The position numbers were made by a program, and so were the translations under genes. Shown in pieces: positions 27,388 to 39,292 of a stretch of 64,000 nucleotides of DNA (the stretch's first letter is position 1; every line of letters begins with the position of its first letter). This DNA comes from Ecdyonurus torrentis (Eukaryota > Arthropoda > Insecta > Ephemeroptera > Heptageniidae), in the NCBI GenBank assembly GCA_949318235.1, contig OX439136.1:3360059-3424058 (forward strand). The letters run 5' to 3'. The notes under the pieces are model-generated. The model had not been told where the DNA came from. It ran no database searches and worked only from the letters and a program-made list of their open reading frames with translations.

Positions 27388-27422
<35 letters not shown>
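25635..27422 (+). repeat. Giant tetranucleotide array, (CTCA)434 flanked by ATCA/ATCG units
   Basis: Read in one register, the array is ATCA, three ATCG, ATCA, then CTCA from 25655 to 27390 (1,736 bp, 434 units, no interruption seen), then eight ATCA. All unit types differ by one base. On the + strand all three frames are open (His-Ser-Leu-Thr) but contain no ATG. On the - strand GTGAGT recurs every 4 bp. Confidence 0.97.
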
Positions 27423-27426
<4 letters not shown>

Positions 27427-27527
27427 TTACAATTTCACATTAACATGATTTTTTACTCCCATGCATTTTAATATTTTTATCACCACAAAGATGGCAATCA
27501 TGCGTATCAATGTTAACGGAAACTTTC

Positions 27528-27838
27528 TATAGGGTGTATGCGGATGACGTCATATTTAATGCGCTTAGACGCCATACTGAAGTAATGAATAACATTGATC
27601 AGCATAGAACAAACTTTGTTTTGGTTTATTTTCTTTATGGGAAATCGGTTAATTTTTGGATATTATTATTTTTCGCACATACTTAAGATTCTAATCCAAC
27701 TTATTAACATAATCAATTTCTTCAAAAATATTGCTTAGTATTTTTAAACTGGCAAAAATAATTATTTTTCTTTTCGGCCCATGTTATTGAGGGATCCAAC
27801 ATAATATGATGTTGACTTTAACATGAATGCATGTACCG
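27528..27838 (+). mobile_element. Family A MITE, near-complete
   Basis: Best left end of the family: TATAGGGTGTATGCGGATGA, then CGTCATATTTAATGCGCTTA. The right end is GAATGCATGTACC. It starts about 100 bp after the giant CTCA array. The inverted TATAGGGTGTATGC ends and the lack of coding sequence mark A as a non-autonomous DNA transposon. The TATA at the ends suggests a TA target, but the exact boundary is ambiguous. Confidence 0.8.
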
Positions 27839-28010
27839 AAATGAAATGAATAACTTACCATTTTAGTGTGGATTTCAGTCTATGTAGTTGTGTGATTTCC
27901 GTTCGGTACGTATATTTAAAAACTGCTGATTTTTTGTTAATTATTTCTTTATACATTTTACGTACCATTATCTCAGCATTCTGCCTATTAACTCAAAACT
28001 TTAACCAGTA

Positions 28011-28044
<34 letters not shown>

Positions 28045-28702
28045 GCAATATATTTGCAAATATATACGTCCTCATAATTTGTTATTTACAATGTGTAGCA
28101 TAAATATTTAGAGGAATCAAATGACAGAGACAAATAGACATATCTACGTATTTAAAAGAAGACAAAAAAATTAAAATCATTCATAATATTCATAGAGTAA
28201 TAAATTATTATAATAAAATATATTTTAAAGAGCTAACAGTTATTTAGTATAAAAAATATAACTTGAAAAATAAATCTTATATTGAAATACTTTTTTTTAT
28301 GTACCTTTAAGGTGAATTTAATTATGCAAATTGAAATTTTAAAAAAAACATTCGTATAATCTAGCTTTTTAATCTCAGTACATAAATTTTCTTTCGTTTT
28401 TTTTTTTCTCTCTCTCTTTTACCACTTAGAATAAACTTTGCACAATTTTTTTTTGGAATACGAATGAATGTTAATTAATAAATTGGTGATTGATTATTTT
28501 AGTATCAAAATAAACAGGAATTTATTTCTTTTCATTTATATACTTGTTTAATTGAAAAAGTATGTGGTTCCATCACTTTTTTTTTTCATACTAATTATTC
28601 TATGTTTGAAACAAAAAAAATCTGCTTGATTTCTATAGATGAAATGTAACTTCTCACTTTGTCACTTTAACTTTTTAATTAAAATTATTTTACTTTCAAG
28701 AT

Positions 28703-28766
28703 GATTTTTTTCCTTCTTTACGACTTTTTAGTCAAATCCCGTATAGTAGGTGATTTCCCGCCTTAA
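28703..28766 (+). mobile_element. Family D right-end fragment
   Basis: TTTTTCCTTCTTTACGACTT to GTGATTTCCCGCCTTAA matches the last 60 bp of D. It sits 15 bp before an F element. Confidence 0.5.
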
Positions 28767-28780
28767 TAATAATAAAACAC

Positions 28781-29185
28781 TTAAGGCGGTGGGGGACCGA
28801 CTTGGACCGGAAATCGCTAAAAGAAGAACTATATTTTCCCAATAATTATTTATACATGATTTAATTCCAATAAAACACTATAATTTTCAAATAAAATCAA
28901 ATAAATTTAAAAAAGTATTTTTTTTATACCAAGAAAAATTTTTAATGATATTTTTAATTGTAAAAAAGTTTCTAATTGGACTAAAATTTCCTGCTCAAGT
29001 TTAAATTTTCACATTTACATGTTATCTTTTAAAGTGTAATAACTTAAATATTTGATCGTGTTTTCACATGTTTGACATAACTAAATTTTTAAGTAACATT
29101 TCTTCTTTACTTTGTGTTATTATTATTATTATTATTCGCAACCGTCCTAGTTTGCGAGATATCAGTCGGTCACCTACCCCCTTAG
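28781..29185 (+). mobile_element. Family F MITE (TTAA ends, 405 bp)
   Basis: Left end TTAAGGCGGTGGGGGACCGA; right end TCGGTCACCTACCCCCTTAG, an imperfect inverse. The interior holds CTTGGACCGGAAATCGC and a CATTTACATGTTATC stretch also seen at 7.5-7.8 kb. The 79- and 87-codon frames here are incidental. Confidence 0.6.
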
Positions 29186-29706
29186 ATTTAATTATTAAAA
29201 TACATTCCCTTATTTTGTATGTTAAATAGTTGTAATAATACATACAGTGAGTTTTATCACTCAAAAGTTTGTACAAATCAATGTACCCGCACATTAACTG
29301 CATCCATTAATAAAAATAATTTCATTTTACTTCTATCATGTCTAATTATAAATTTGAGTCTATATATTTATTATAATGAAAGTATACAACATAATATTTT
29401 ACGATGCTTGCACTGCAATATGTTTTGGTCACTTAATATTAAGGTTCTACAAACACTTCAATGGTGTTCTATTTTCATCTAAAGTCAACATTGCTAACTG
29501 TCCTGCTAAAATATTGCTATAACTTTATTACCACATCTATAAGTTAGTTAAACATTATACACTAATTATCGTGAAAACACTTTTATTATCATATTGATAA
29601 GTGTATTTTTTTTTAGAATTAATATGTTTTTTCTGAGAATAACAATTTAAACATTTTTTTTATTATTATTAATATCAATCTAATAGGCATTATATTGTAA
29701 TTTTAA

Positions 29707-30285
29707 TAGATCTTATCGGTTATCGTGCGGGGAGAAGTGGGGAAAGTGGGGGTCCCCTAACTTAAAGGAATAGACCAGAGAAAATCATAAGCATTTATAT
29801 CACAAAACACTTGATGGGATTTACATTAATAACATTAGTTTGTCTCAAAACCCAACAGTAGCCCCGTAGCAGTGATTAGAAAATTCGATTTATGCAACCC
29901 GCACAGCATTTTCATACTAATTTTTGCACGTTCCTGACGTCATAAACATGAATTTTCACGCAAATTGCATACTTAATTTACAGTTTTTTACGCTCTCTCA
30001 TGGAGTTACATTAACATTCTGATAAAAATTGTCATCAGTTTTGAAGATCCCATTTTGTGTTTATTCATTAAAAAGCACAACATATTGTTTTATGTGGTCT
30101 ATCATGGCTTTAACATTATGCTTATGGGTATTTTTTTTTTATTATTATTATTATTTTTTTTTTCAGAAAACTAATCCACTGATTTCGGAGAAATTTAAAT
30201 GAGAAATACTAAACATAATGTTACGTGTTTTAAGTTTTGAGCCATAGGATTTTTTTTAAAGAATTTTGCAAACCGATAATTTCCA
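29707..30285 (+). mobile_element. Family B MITE split by a C element
   Basis: The left part has CTTATCGGTTATCGTGCGGG and ends CCCCTAACTTAA. The right part resumes at TTAACATTATGCTTATGGG and ends AAACCGATAATTTCCA. Removing the C element restores a B of about 230 bp. Confidence 0.75.
29762..30113 (+). mobile_element. Family C MITE nested in B
   Basis: Inserted at a TTAA of B, with TTAA now on both sides. Slightly longer than its sisters (352 bp) owing to small insertions. Confidence 0.8.
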
Positions 30286-30550
30286 TTGTGTGAAAATCTG
30301 TAACACTGATTGCAGAATAAATAAAGTATAATTTTGCAAGAAATATATAAAGATAAAAGAAATACAACTTTATATTTAAACATAAATACATAACATTTGA
30401 AGCAATAACCATCGCTGATACATTGTATTTGAGGTATGAATGTCATACGTAAGAAATGATTAAAGAATGTTGAATAGATCTATAACAAAAAACTGTATGT
30501 TGTATTTATAATATGAACGTGTATAGAATAATTTCTTTTTAAAAAGGTTA

Positions 30551-30583
<33 letters not shown>
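30551..30583. repeat. Poly-T run
   Basis: A 33-base T-run shortly before the C element at 30599. Confidence 0.85.
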
Positions 30584-30586
<3 letters not shown>

Positions 30587-30598
30587 AATTTATGGCAT

Positions 30599-30941
30599 TT
30601 AAAGGAACAGACCAGAGAAAAACATAAGCATTTATATCACAAAACACTTGATGGGATTTACATAAATAACTTTAGTTTGTCTCAAAACCCAACATTAGCC
30701 CCATAGCAGTGATTAGAAAATTCGAGTAATACAACCCGCACAACATTTTCATACTAATTTTTGCATGTTTCTGACGTCATAAATATGAATTTTCACGCAA
30801 ATTGCATACTTTACAGTATTTTCAAGCTCTCTCGTGGGGCTACATTAACATTCAAGTAAAAATTGTCATCAGTTTTGAAGATCCTATTTTGTGTTTATTC
30901 ATTAAAAAGCACATGTTGTTTTATGTGGTCAATGGCTTTAA
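30599..30941 (+). mobile_element. Family C MITE, 343 bp
   Basis: TTAAAGGAACAGACCAGAG to GGTCAATGGCTTTAA. It lies 0.5 kb downstream of another C copy in the same orientation, after a T-run. Confidence 0.8.
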
Positions 30942-31029
30942 GAAGTTTTCTTATTTTCTTATTATTATTATTGAATTTGTCTAAAAATGAGAAAGAGAAA
31001 AAATAGTAAATACTTCTTCTTCAAAACAC

Positions 31030-31525
31030 TCTCAAGAGATAGGACAGAGGCACGCTACCTAAGTTATTTATTTTGTTTTACCATCAGCAGCATACAATAT
31101 ATATATGAAATATAAATCATTGAAAGAGCATCTTAAAAAATCAATAATAAAACAAAATTTTGTTCTAAAACAAGTTCCTTTCTGTGGTTGATTGCAGATT
31201 TATAATAATCTGCCAACACATAGAAGAGAAATTGAAGACCCTGTTATGTTTAAAAAAATCATTGAAAACGCTAACTGTTAAACAAGCAATATTATTCTAT
31301 AGATGAATTTATGAAAGACCATGTATATAAACAATGCTTTTCTCTCAGTTTTAACAGCATTAAAATTTAAAATAATTATCCTCTAAGTATAAATATGATT
31401 GTGTTATATTTATGTACCTTTTGACTATCATTTCTAATTGTATCAACTGATACAATAACCTAAGCCGATATGTCATTGTTGTACGATAAGTGTGATTGTA
31501 GGATGGAAGAAATGAATAAATATAT
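31030..31525 (+). pseudogene. Possible non-LTR retrotransposon 3' remnant
   Basis: One frame (31198-31281) reads IYNNLPTHRREIEDPVMFKK then IIENANC and a stop. This resembles the W/YNxLP...F..K tail seen at the C-terminus of many LINE reverse transcriptases. The frame is closed upstream by a TGA within 12 bases, so the copy is broken. The tail ends GAATGAATAAATATATTTTG. No palm-domain motif was seen. Confidence 0.35.
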
Positions 31526-32495
31526 TTTGAATTTTATGCAGTTTATAATCTTATAAGATAATTTATATCAAATAAGTTTTATTTTCCTCTTTTGCTCGCC
31601 ACATTATTATTATTATTTTCTCAATGTTTCCAATATTTAGAATTGTATTCTTGATATTTTATCAATGAATTAATCAAATTTCTTCCTTGACAATAAGCAG
31701 TAAATGGTTTTTCGATACGTTTTTTTAATAGAAATTTATACAAAATTGAAAATTCGGTTATGTACAATATCCAAAATGCAATGCTTAGTTATATATGTAA
31801 AAAAAAAAAAAAAAAAAAAAAAAGTACATAATGAAATAAAAAAATTAAAATAAATACCAGAGTTAGAATTTACATACTTCATAGCAAGTTGTTGCAAAAC
31901 TATAATAAACATAATAATAATAAATTCAAAAGTTTAAAAAACATTTATTTAGGAATTTCCCCTTATAAAAGAGAGTATATAATTTTTGCATATAATATAT
32001 AAGTAGCATTATATATGAACCAATTTTCATAACATTAAACTACTATATAATTTTAATAATAAAAAAAAAATATAGAGATAAAATCTGAAATATTTTTCTA
32101 TTATAAATTATAATAATTTGTTTTGCGATGACTTAAAAAAAATATGAATATATTTTTTAAACATATAATAAAAGGTATTTTGAATGGAATATATTGCATA
32201 TATTTTTTATCCATATATGGTTATAGTATATTATATTTTTTGGTAGATATGCAAATTAACTTCATGTAACTTTATACTGCATGTTTTATACTTGAATAAA
32301 TTCTCTTGAGTAAAAACACAAAATTTATGAACATGCTTATGTAATATATTTATATATTTTTTATTCTTGAAGGAAGTTTATATTAATATGATGTATATAT
32401 AATTTTTTTTTTTTAACTTTTGTCATGCTGTTAATATGTTAGTGAAAATTATAATATAAGATTTACTGTTAAGTTAAATTTATTATATTTGATGG

Positions 32496-32499
<4 letters not shown>
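31526..32499. other. Intronic AT-rich sequence
   Basis: One A-run (31799-31823). Otherwise plain AT-rich sequence without family matches. Confidence 0.5.

Positions 32500-32545
<46 letters not shown>
32500..32545. repeat. (TA)n microsatellite
   Basis: About 23 TA units in AT-rich sequence. Confidence 0.9.
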
Positions 32546-32547
<2 letters not shown>

Positions 32548-32863
32548 ATAGCATGTGACATCAAAGCATTAATAATAATGTAACGTTTGTTGTTTCTTAT
32601 GCTAAAAAAAAAGTACAGAAGCTTTTGATTATGTACTTAAAATATTCGCCAATAAAAATGTATCCGATGTTGTAATTATTTATTCCTTAGTAGAAACTTT
32701 ATTTGGTATTTTGAAAATAAAAAGTTCATAGTGCTATACCATTTATTTTATTTATTATTGGAATTAATGAAGTAAATTTAATTATTTAACAATTTAATGG
32801 TTATACATGAAGATTGCATGTATTAAAGTTTAATGCACATAAAAAATAATATATATATTGCGC

Positions 32864-32895
<32 letters not shown>

Positions 32896-32910
32896 CCAAC
32901 GTATGAGCGA

Positions 32911-33261
32911 TTAAGAGTTGTCTTTAGTTGGCTTGTATCTCAAAATCTAAAAAGAAAATCTAATTTTTTTCACGTCACCTCAAATTTAATGATAACAGCT
33001 ACCCATGATAAAATTTTCAATACCCGTAACAATCGGATAAGAGAGTAAATAATTTCTGAAATTTACTAAAATTAACATGGCCTCTTATAGGACGAAAACT
33101 TCAAAAAATCATAATTCAAAATCTAGTATGGTGACCCCTCAAAATTTTTACATTTTTGAAGTTGCCTTAACCTAATGTATCACCATGCAAAATTTCAGAT
33201 TTTTCCTTCTTTACGACCTTTTAGTCGAATCCCGTATATAGTAGCAGATTTCCCGCCTTAA
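32911..33261 (+). mobile_element. Family D MITE (TTAA-bounded, 351 bp)
   Basis: Starts TTAAGAGTTGTCTTTAGTTG and ends GCAGATTTCCCGCCTTAA. The core (GGCCTCTTATAGGAC, GGTGACCCCTCAAAATTTTT, TGCAAAATTTCAGA) resembles the core of family E, although the ends differ. Confidence 0.65.
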
Positions 33262-33360
33262 CATTTAATTAGAAATTTTTGGAACCATAGATACATTTAC
33301 AATTATTAAATTTGTTCAGAATAAAAGAAGTGTAACATTTATTTTAATAATCATTTTTGT

Positions 33361-33463
33361 ACACAAAAAAACAAACAAAAAAAACAAAAAAAAACAAAAA
33401 AACAAAAAAACAAACAAACAAACAAACAAACAAACAAACAAACAAACAAACAAACAAACAAAA
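33361..33463. repeat. (AAAC)n microsatellite
   Basis: Impure AC(A)4-7 units grade into pure CAAA units towards the right, then a short GA run. It lies about 95 bp before the TIR element. Confidence 0.9.
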
Positions 33464-33557
33464 GAGAGAGGTTTGGTTATTTATTTAAAATTAATAAAAA
33501 CATGAATCAATATTTTTGTACGATAGAATTTTATATTTACGTTAGCTATTTCATTGA

Positions 33558-34844
33558 CCACGGAAAAAAATTGTTACCAACTAGAGTTAATTGATCTTAA
33601 CTCAGTGAACGCATTATTGATATTCTGATATTTAATTAGCAAAAATTTAGCAGGTTTCTTCTTTGACGATATTAATTATAAGCGATGAAAGAAAGTAGTT
33701 AATTTTTACTATCTAATTTATTGTTTTTAATCTTGCAAGTCTTGTTAGTAAATTTTAATCAACATATTTGTTTATTTTAATTTTAAAAAGTTTTACCAAC
33801 TATCCTTTATTAAAAATTACTAACATGTTTATCAAAATATTTTTTAAGAAAACATGTTAATAGAATTCAGTTAACATTTTAGTAACATTATTAAAAGACC
33901 GTTAAAAATAACCGTCACTTTCTTGCACTCCTCTTTTTATCAGTTTTTGTGAAACAGTGATACAGTAAACTTGTGCTCCTCAAAATCATCAAGAATATAC
34001 TTGAAAACAATTAGAAGAATGGACTGACTTTGGAATATATTACTCACATCTAAGGTAAGCTACATAGAAATATGTTATTCTGAAAGCATATGCTTGGAAA
34101 TTATTGTTTCAAATGAAATTCCATTGTTTGCATAGAGCAGTTATTATGCAACTCATCACTCATTGCATTTCATTATTTGCTTACAGAGCTGGCCTAAAAC
34201 TCTCCCCCGCCACCCGCAACAGTTTGGATATTTGTGGATTTACAATCTTCTTATTACTGCAAGACAAGAGTGTGCTTCTTGATGGACCATTTCTACAGTT
34301 CGATATCACTGAGATGCTGGAGCTGCTAAGTGACAACACAAGTGCTATCCACTCATCATGTGTACCCATGACTGTGACAAAAACTGAAAGTGAAAATCTA
34401 ACCCCTGCCCCCAACCTGCAATACAGTGTAGTTATCATGAGAGATTAATAAATTAAGTAATTAAAGTGAAATATTTGTGTATTATTTATTTTACCTTGTT
34501 TATATAATAAAAAAAGAAATCAATTTATAAATATCCGACTATATTTATAATAAATAATTTAAGTTGATAAAATATAACAACCTTGTCATTAATAGTAAAT
34601 AGCATAGATAGTAAAAAGTTAATAAGTTAGGATAGTAAAACTGATTAACTTGAGTTAGCTACAATTTTATAAAAAACAAAGTTGGTAAAATTTACTAACT
34701 TGTCAATTACATACTATCACTCTGTTGTTGATTGATTTAACTAACTTTTGTTAGTTAAATTAACTAAGAAAGATCGCTAAGTACTTTTCAACTAAAAATT
34801 TTAGTAACATACAGCTAACTGTTAGTAGAAATTTTTTTCCGTGG
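33558..34844. mobile_element. 1.29-kb TIR element carrying a GC-richer, intron-bearing open frame
   Basis: The left end begins CCACGGAAAAAAATTGTTAC. The reverse complement of the right end begins CCACGGAAAAAAATTTCTAC: 15 identical bases, then scattered matches (AC.AAC). Internally, near both ends, there are many short AACTAAC/GTTAGTT words, like the subterminal repeats of DNA transposons. The middle (34000-34450) is clearly richer in GC than its surroundings and holds a possible two-exon reading frame. No transposase is recognised and no clear target duplication is visible. It is read as a non-autonomous DNA transposon with internal cargo; the superfamily is uncertain. Confidence 0.55.
34005..34448 (+). 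pseudogene. Cargo open frame with a 132-nt intron inside the TIR element
   Basis: Joining 34005-34054 to 34187-34448 across AAG|GTAAGC ... GCTTACAG|AGC gives 103 uninterrupted codons ending in TAA. A polyadenylation signal AATAAA overlaps the stop (34447-34452). The C-terminal part includes the segments GLKLSPATRNSLDICGFTIF and LLDGPFLQFDITEMLELLSD. I recognise no family. The joined frame has no Met after the upstream TGA at 34002, so it is either a fragment or lacks its first exon. Unspliced, a 114-codon frame starts at 34104 inside the putative intron. Composition differs sharply from the flanks. It could be a captured host-gene piece, an element-encoded protein remnant, or a real small 3' exon. 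Confidence 0.3.
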
Positions 34845-35130
34845 CGCATGATTAAATGACTCCTTTCACTAGTTAATTTCTTTTTAGCAGTGCAATTATT
34901 TGAATATCTTGACATATAAAAACAAATATTGGAATAGTTTATAAGATTAATCACTAATGCTCAATATTAAAAACTTGACTTTTTATTTACGTAAGTAATC
35001 AAATAAATATTTGATTTTATAACAAAAATGAATACTAAATTAGTGAGATGCAATATGCTGGCACTAATTGTCCAGATAAATGAATTTAAATTAACACTGG
35101 TTTTATGAAGCTGCCCGAAGTTACCCTTAA

Positions 35131-35460
35131 CTAGAATATTAACATGACGTCATATTTAATACGCTTGGTGGCCATATTGGACTAATGAATAATATTTCTC
35201 AGAATAGGACAAAACTTGTTTTCTTCGCTACTTCTAACGCTATTTTCTTCGGGATTTTTTTTTTTTTTTTTATTATATTGTTATTTTTCTCACATACTTG
35301 AGATACTAAATTAACCAATTAACTGCATCAATGCTCTCAAAAATATTACTTAGTATTTTTAAACTAGCAAAATGAATAATTTTCCTATATACACACCCAA
35401 TGTATTGAGAGTTATCCAACATATTGGCGTCGACTTTAACATGAATGCATACACCCTATT
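35131..35460 (+). mobile_element. Family A MITE
   Basis: Clear from AACATGACGTCATATTTAAT to GAATGCATACACCCTATT. The left terminal 12 bases are decayed. A poly-T expansion sits at 35253-35270. Confidence 0.7.
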
Positions 35461-37060
35461 CAAGTATTTAAAGAAAAAATTATTTGTATATTTAATAACT
35501 ATTTATTTTGTCTAGCTCTTTTCTTAAATTTAAACTGCTATAAATAACAAGTACAAAATAAATTGTTAAGTTGGTTAATTATTGAAAACAGTGAGATTTT
35601 TTATTTCCACTTTTAGATCATTATTGTACACATAATTCGTTTTTCCTATAAATGTTTCATGGAACAATATGTCTATAGTAAAAAAGCATAGCAATCAAAT
35701 TATAGTCATACATATATAAAAGGAAATTTCTCTAAAAGAATATTATTCTAATGCAATATAAGTTTTTCATGAAATGGACCGTAAATATATAAATATTTTT
35801 TTAAAAATTATTTACTAAACTTTAGAATTAAAATATAATATTCTTAATATTAATAACAATAATATGTTAGAAGTTTATTTAGTTACGTTTTTGTTTTCTA
35901 AATTAGCAATATATTAATTATAATCAACATTTCAAAAGTCTAAACAAAATGTCACTTTGAAATTTTATTTTAATTAAAATACAATACAATATTATCATTG
36001 TTATAGAAAAAAATAAACTTGTAAGCAATTTATTTTAAAACATGTCTATTTTACACAGATAAAAATTGTAATTTGTTTTCTAATTCTCATTCTCAATACC
36101 ATATATGTAATTTGAACTTAAAGTTAATTAAAAAAAAAGTCTACATTACAATAAAAAGATATAGCTTATACGTTCTAATTTAATTTCATCTCAAATTATT
36201 ATGTCAATTAGTTTGAAATAGATAGTCTATATGACAATTGCTTTCCAATAGAATAATAAAAAAAAGTAATTTTAATCTATACTTATATGGTATGTAATCT
36301 AATTTATTATTATATCAAAATAAAACAATTATTTTATTTTTTAATTAGAAAAAAAAAAATTATAATATATATGTCAAAGTAATTTTCTTGTGGTTTAGTT
36401 TTTATTTATTCAATTTATGTGATATTGGAAAGAAATTATAAAATTCTATAAATACTTTAATATATTACGTGATTACTGATTAGTAGTGTCAGATTGCCTT
36501 GTATTATAACACATATTCACGAGTAGCAATATTTTCAATGTATTATTATTGTGCTATTGCTTTTATATACCTTAAATTTCTATGCATTTAAAATTATTAT
36601 TACCAAATGATTTAAAATATTTTATTTTGTAATTTAATTATTATATTATTTTTATTTTTATAATTTAAAACTTTTTTAATTTTTTTTTTTTCACATTATA
36701 CAGTGAAGTTTTATTTTTAACTGTTTTTTCAAATATATTTTTACATTAAATTAAAAAAATGTTGATAAATATTATTAAAGTTGCTAACATTCATTGTTAG
36801 ATTTGATCAATAATTTTGACTCAATGTTACCTTGTGAGAAAAGCTGTCTTGAAACTTTTAACATTAATTTGAAGTTGATTCCGTTCCGTTCTTATTAATT
36901 AATATGCATACTATTAATGTGTTATAGGGAGGCACATATTGGAATAATATTATTGAGCATTTAATGTTTTTGTCATTGGAAATTCATACCTCGTGAACTT
37001 TTTAGATTTATTAAAAAAATATATATTAGAATTTAAATAGTTTAATGCACTTAAAATTTT

Positions 37061-37063
<3 letters not shown>
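35461..37063. other. Intronic AT-rich sequence
   Basis: 1.6 kb of very AT-rich sequence in which I recognise no element or frame of interest. Confidence 0.5.
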
Positions 37064-37262
<199 letters not shown>

Positions 37263-37819
37263 AAACATTGGTCTTGTCAAAATAGCTTAAATAAAATTAA
37301 TATAATTATAACAAACATACATGGAAAACATACATTTAAGAAATTATTCAAATAAATGAAACTCTTCAGTATAAACCAATAACTTGGTTGAAAAAAGTTT
37401 TATTAGTAACTCGTTAGTGCAATTTCTTCAGCGTTAAATAGTTTTAGCTCTTTAAATCTTAAAAAACTTTGTATATATAATATCTAACAAATTTATTATT
37501 TAAAAAAATATATAAATAGTAACTCTAGTTACATTTTTTCGTGTAGAACAGTGACAATATAATATGCAATGAATTACACAACTTTATAAATATGAACACT
37601 CTGGATACTGTGTTACTACTAAATATACCATCAATTACTATTCAAATTTAGAATCGTTGTAGATTGTGATTTGTGTACTGATTTCCTTAAAGTGAAACAA
37701 GTATTTAAATTACTATTTTCCAGTGCAATATGGTATATAACTATAGAAAGAATATATTATGTATGAAAATGATTTTTATATATTAAATGTTATTAAATAT
37801 ATTTAAAATATCCTTACAC

Positions 37820-38039
37820 ACGGAAAGAATAAATTACGTAATTTATGCTGCATTTATGTCGTCATTATAGCATAAATAAAGCAAAATTAGAAAAAGATAA
37901 ATAATAATGCTGTGTACAGCATAATATTTATGCTATTGCTACATAGTTATTATGCAGTATAGCATCATAGATTATGCTATTGAAATAAATTTTGTGAATA
38001 TCGAGCTAGCATAATTATTACGTATTTATTTTTGTACGT
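37820..38039 (+). mobile_element. Family L MITE, complete
   Basis: Left end ACGGAAAGAATAAATTACG; right end CGTATTTATTTTTGTACGT, an imperfect inverse. The interior is a series of GCATAATATTTATGC-like short palindromes. No coding capacity. Confidence 0.65.
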
Positions 38040-38128
38040 TCAAATTAACAGAGATTTGTTTCTTACTCTACATAAAATATAAGGAAAATGTTACTGTCAA
38101 ATATGATTTCAATTCATATTGTTCTATA

Positions 38129-38264
38129 CTCGACTCAAAAAACCTGAGTTACCTGCCTTTCGACCTTTTTATGGTATCGCCCAGCCGCTCCCCTTCTCAA
38201 ATGTGACAATGGGCGATATTTTAGGCATGCCCGATTTAAATCGACTGAGGTTTTTTGAGTCAAG
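38129..38264. mobile_element. Family H: 136-bp hairpin element
   Basis: Inverted ends of 20 bp (CTCGACTCAAAAAACCTGAG and CTGAGGTTTTTTGAGTCAAG) enclose an inner inverted repeat, TATCGCCCA ... TGGGCGATA, at 38174-38182 and 38211-38219. GC content is well above that of the flanks. It has no coding capacity and appears to lie next to TA. It is a very short MITE with two nested stems. Confidence 0.7.
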
Positions 38265-38279
38265 TTATTAAATAATATT

Positions 38280-38601
38280 TATAGGGTGTATGCGTATAAT
38301 ATCATAATAAATGCGCTTCGATGCCATAATTGAGCAACGAATAACGTTGCTTAGCATAGGACAAACGTGGGGTTTCGCTATTTTCTTTGGAAAATGAGTA
38401 TATAATTTTGATGTTGTCATAATTTTAATTTTCTCGTGTAACTGAAAACCTAGTTCAACTTGTTAATTGCATCAATTCTCTAAAAAAAATTGCTAAGTAT
38501 TTTTAAAATGACAAAATGTGTCATTTTCCCATACCGGCCTGCATGTTATTTAGTACTCACTTATGGCGTTGACTTTAACATGAATGCAACCATATACACT
38601 G
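38280..38601 (+). mobile_element. Family A MITE
   Basis: Left end TATAGGGTGTATGCG is intact and the right end is degenerate (GCAACCATATACACTG). TGACGTCAT is replaced by AATATCAT, so the CRE word is lost here. Confidence 0.7.
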
Positions 38602-39292
38602 TACTAAAGATTTCTTTAGCGTTTCTAGCCAAGAATATAAAGTTCAATAATATTTTTGGAGCAAAAAAAAAAAAAAAATAAAAAATAAAAAAAATAGAAA
38701 GCAGATTGTGAAGACTCATAGACAGAAAGTAAATGGTTGCATTGTGACGTCACTTTGCAATATCATTGTGTTAGTATTTTTATTATAAATTAGTTTGATC
38801 TACTAAATTATTTATTTTATATTCACCTTAATGGTGAATTATGAATGTATTACTAATTATAACATATCTAAATTTGCAAACCTTCATCTTAATTTAAAAA
38901 AAAAAAAAAAAAAAACTGCGTGATACGTATGTTGAATTATGCGCTATCTCAAAAATTAAAAATTTGATGTTATTATTATAGTATTTCTTTTCTTCTTATA
39001 TTTCTAAATTTTCTAAATTTAATTTCTTAAGTTCATTTAATATGGCTAAAATAGTCCTGCATACACCTTAATAAAGATTAATATTATAATATAGAATATA
39101 ATTGATTTAAGTAAAAGTATGTATTTTCTCCTAATATTTGTATCTCATAATAATAAATGTACACACATCTATGATAAAATATTTTGCCATTCAAATGCAG
39201 TGCATATTTTTCTCATAAGAATAGTATTACAAATTTGGCGTGAATTTTTTTAATATTAAAATATATTATCACAATCGTGTGCACTGTACTGT

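Noticed and set aside
25653..27390. A 1.7-kb open stretch on the + strand in all three frames
   Set aside because: It is the CTCA repeat and has no ATG. There is no evidence of translation.
34104..34448. Simple 114-codon intronless gene starting at 34104
   Set aside because: The first 27 codons lie in what looks like a 132-nt intron with good donor and acceptor. Composition changes at the acceptor, so the spliced reading is preferred.
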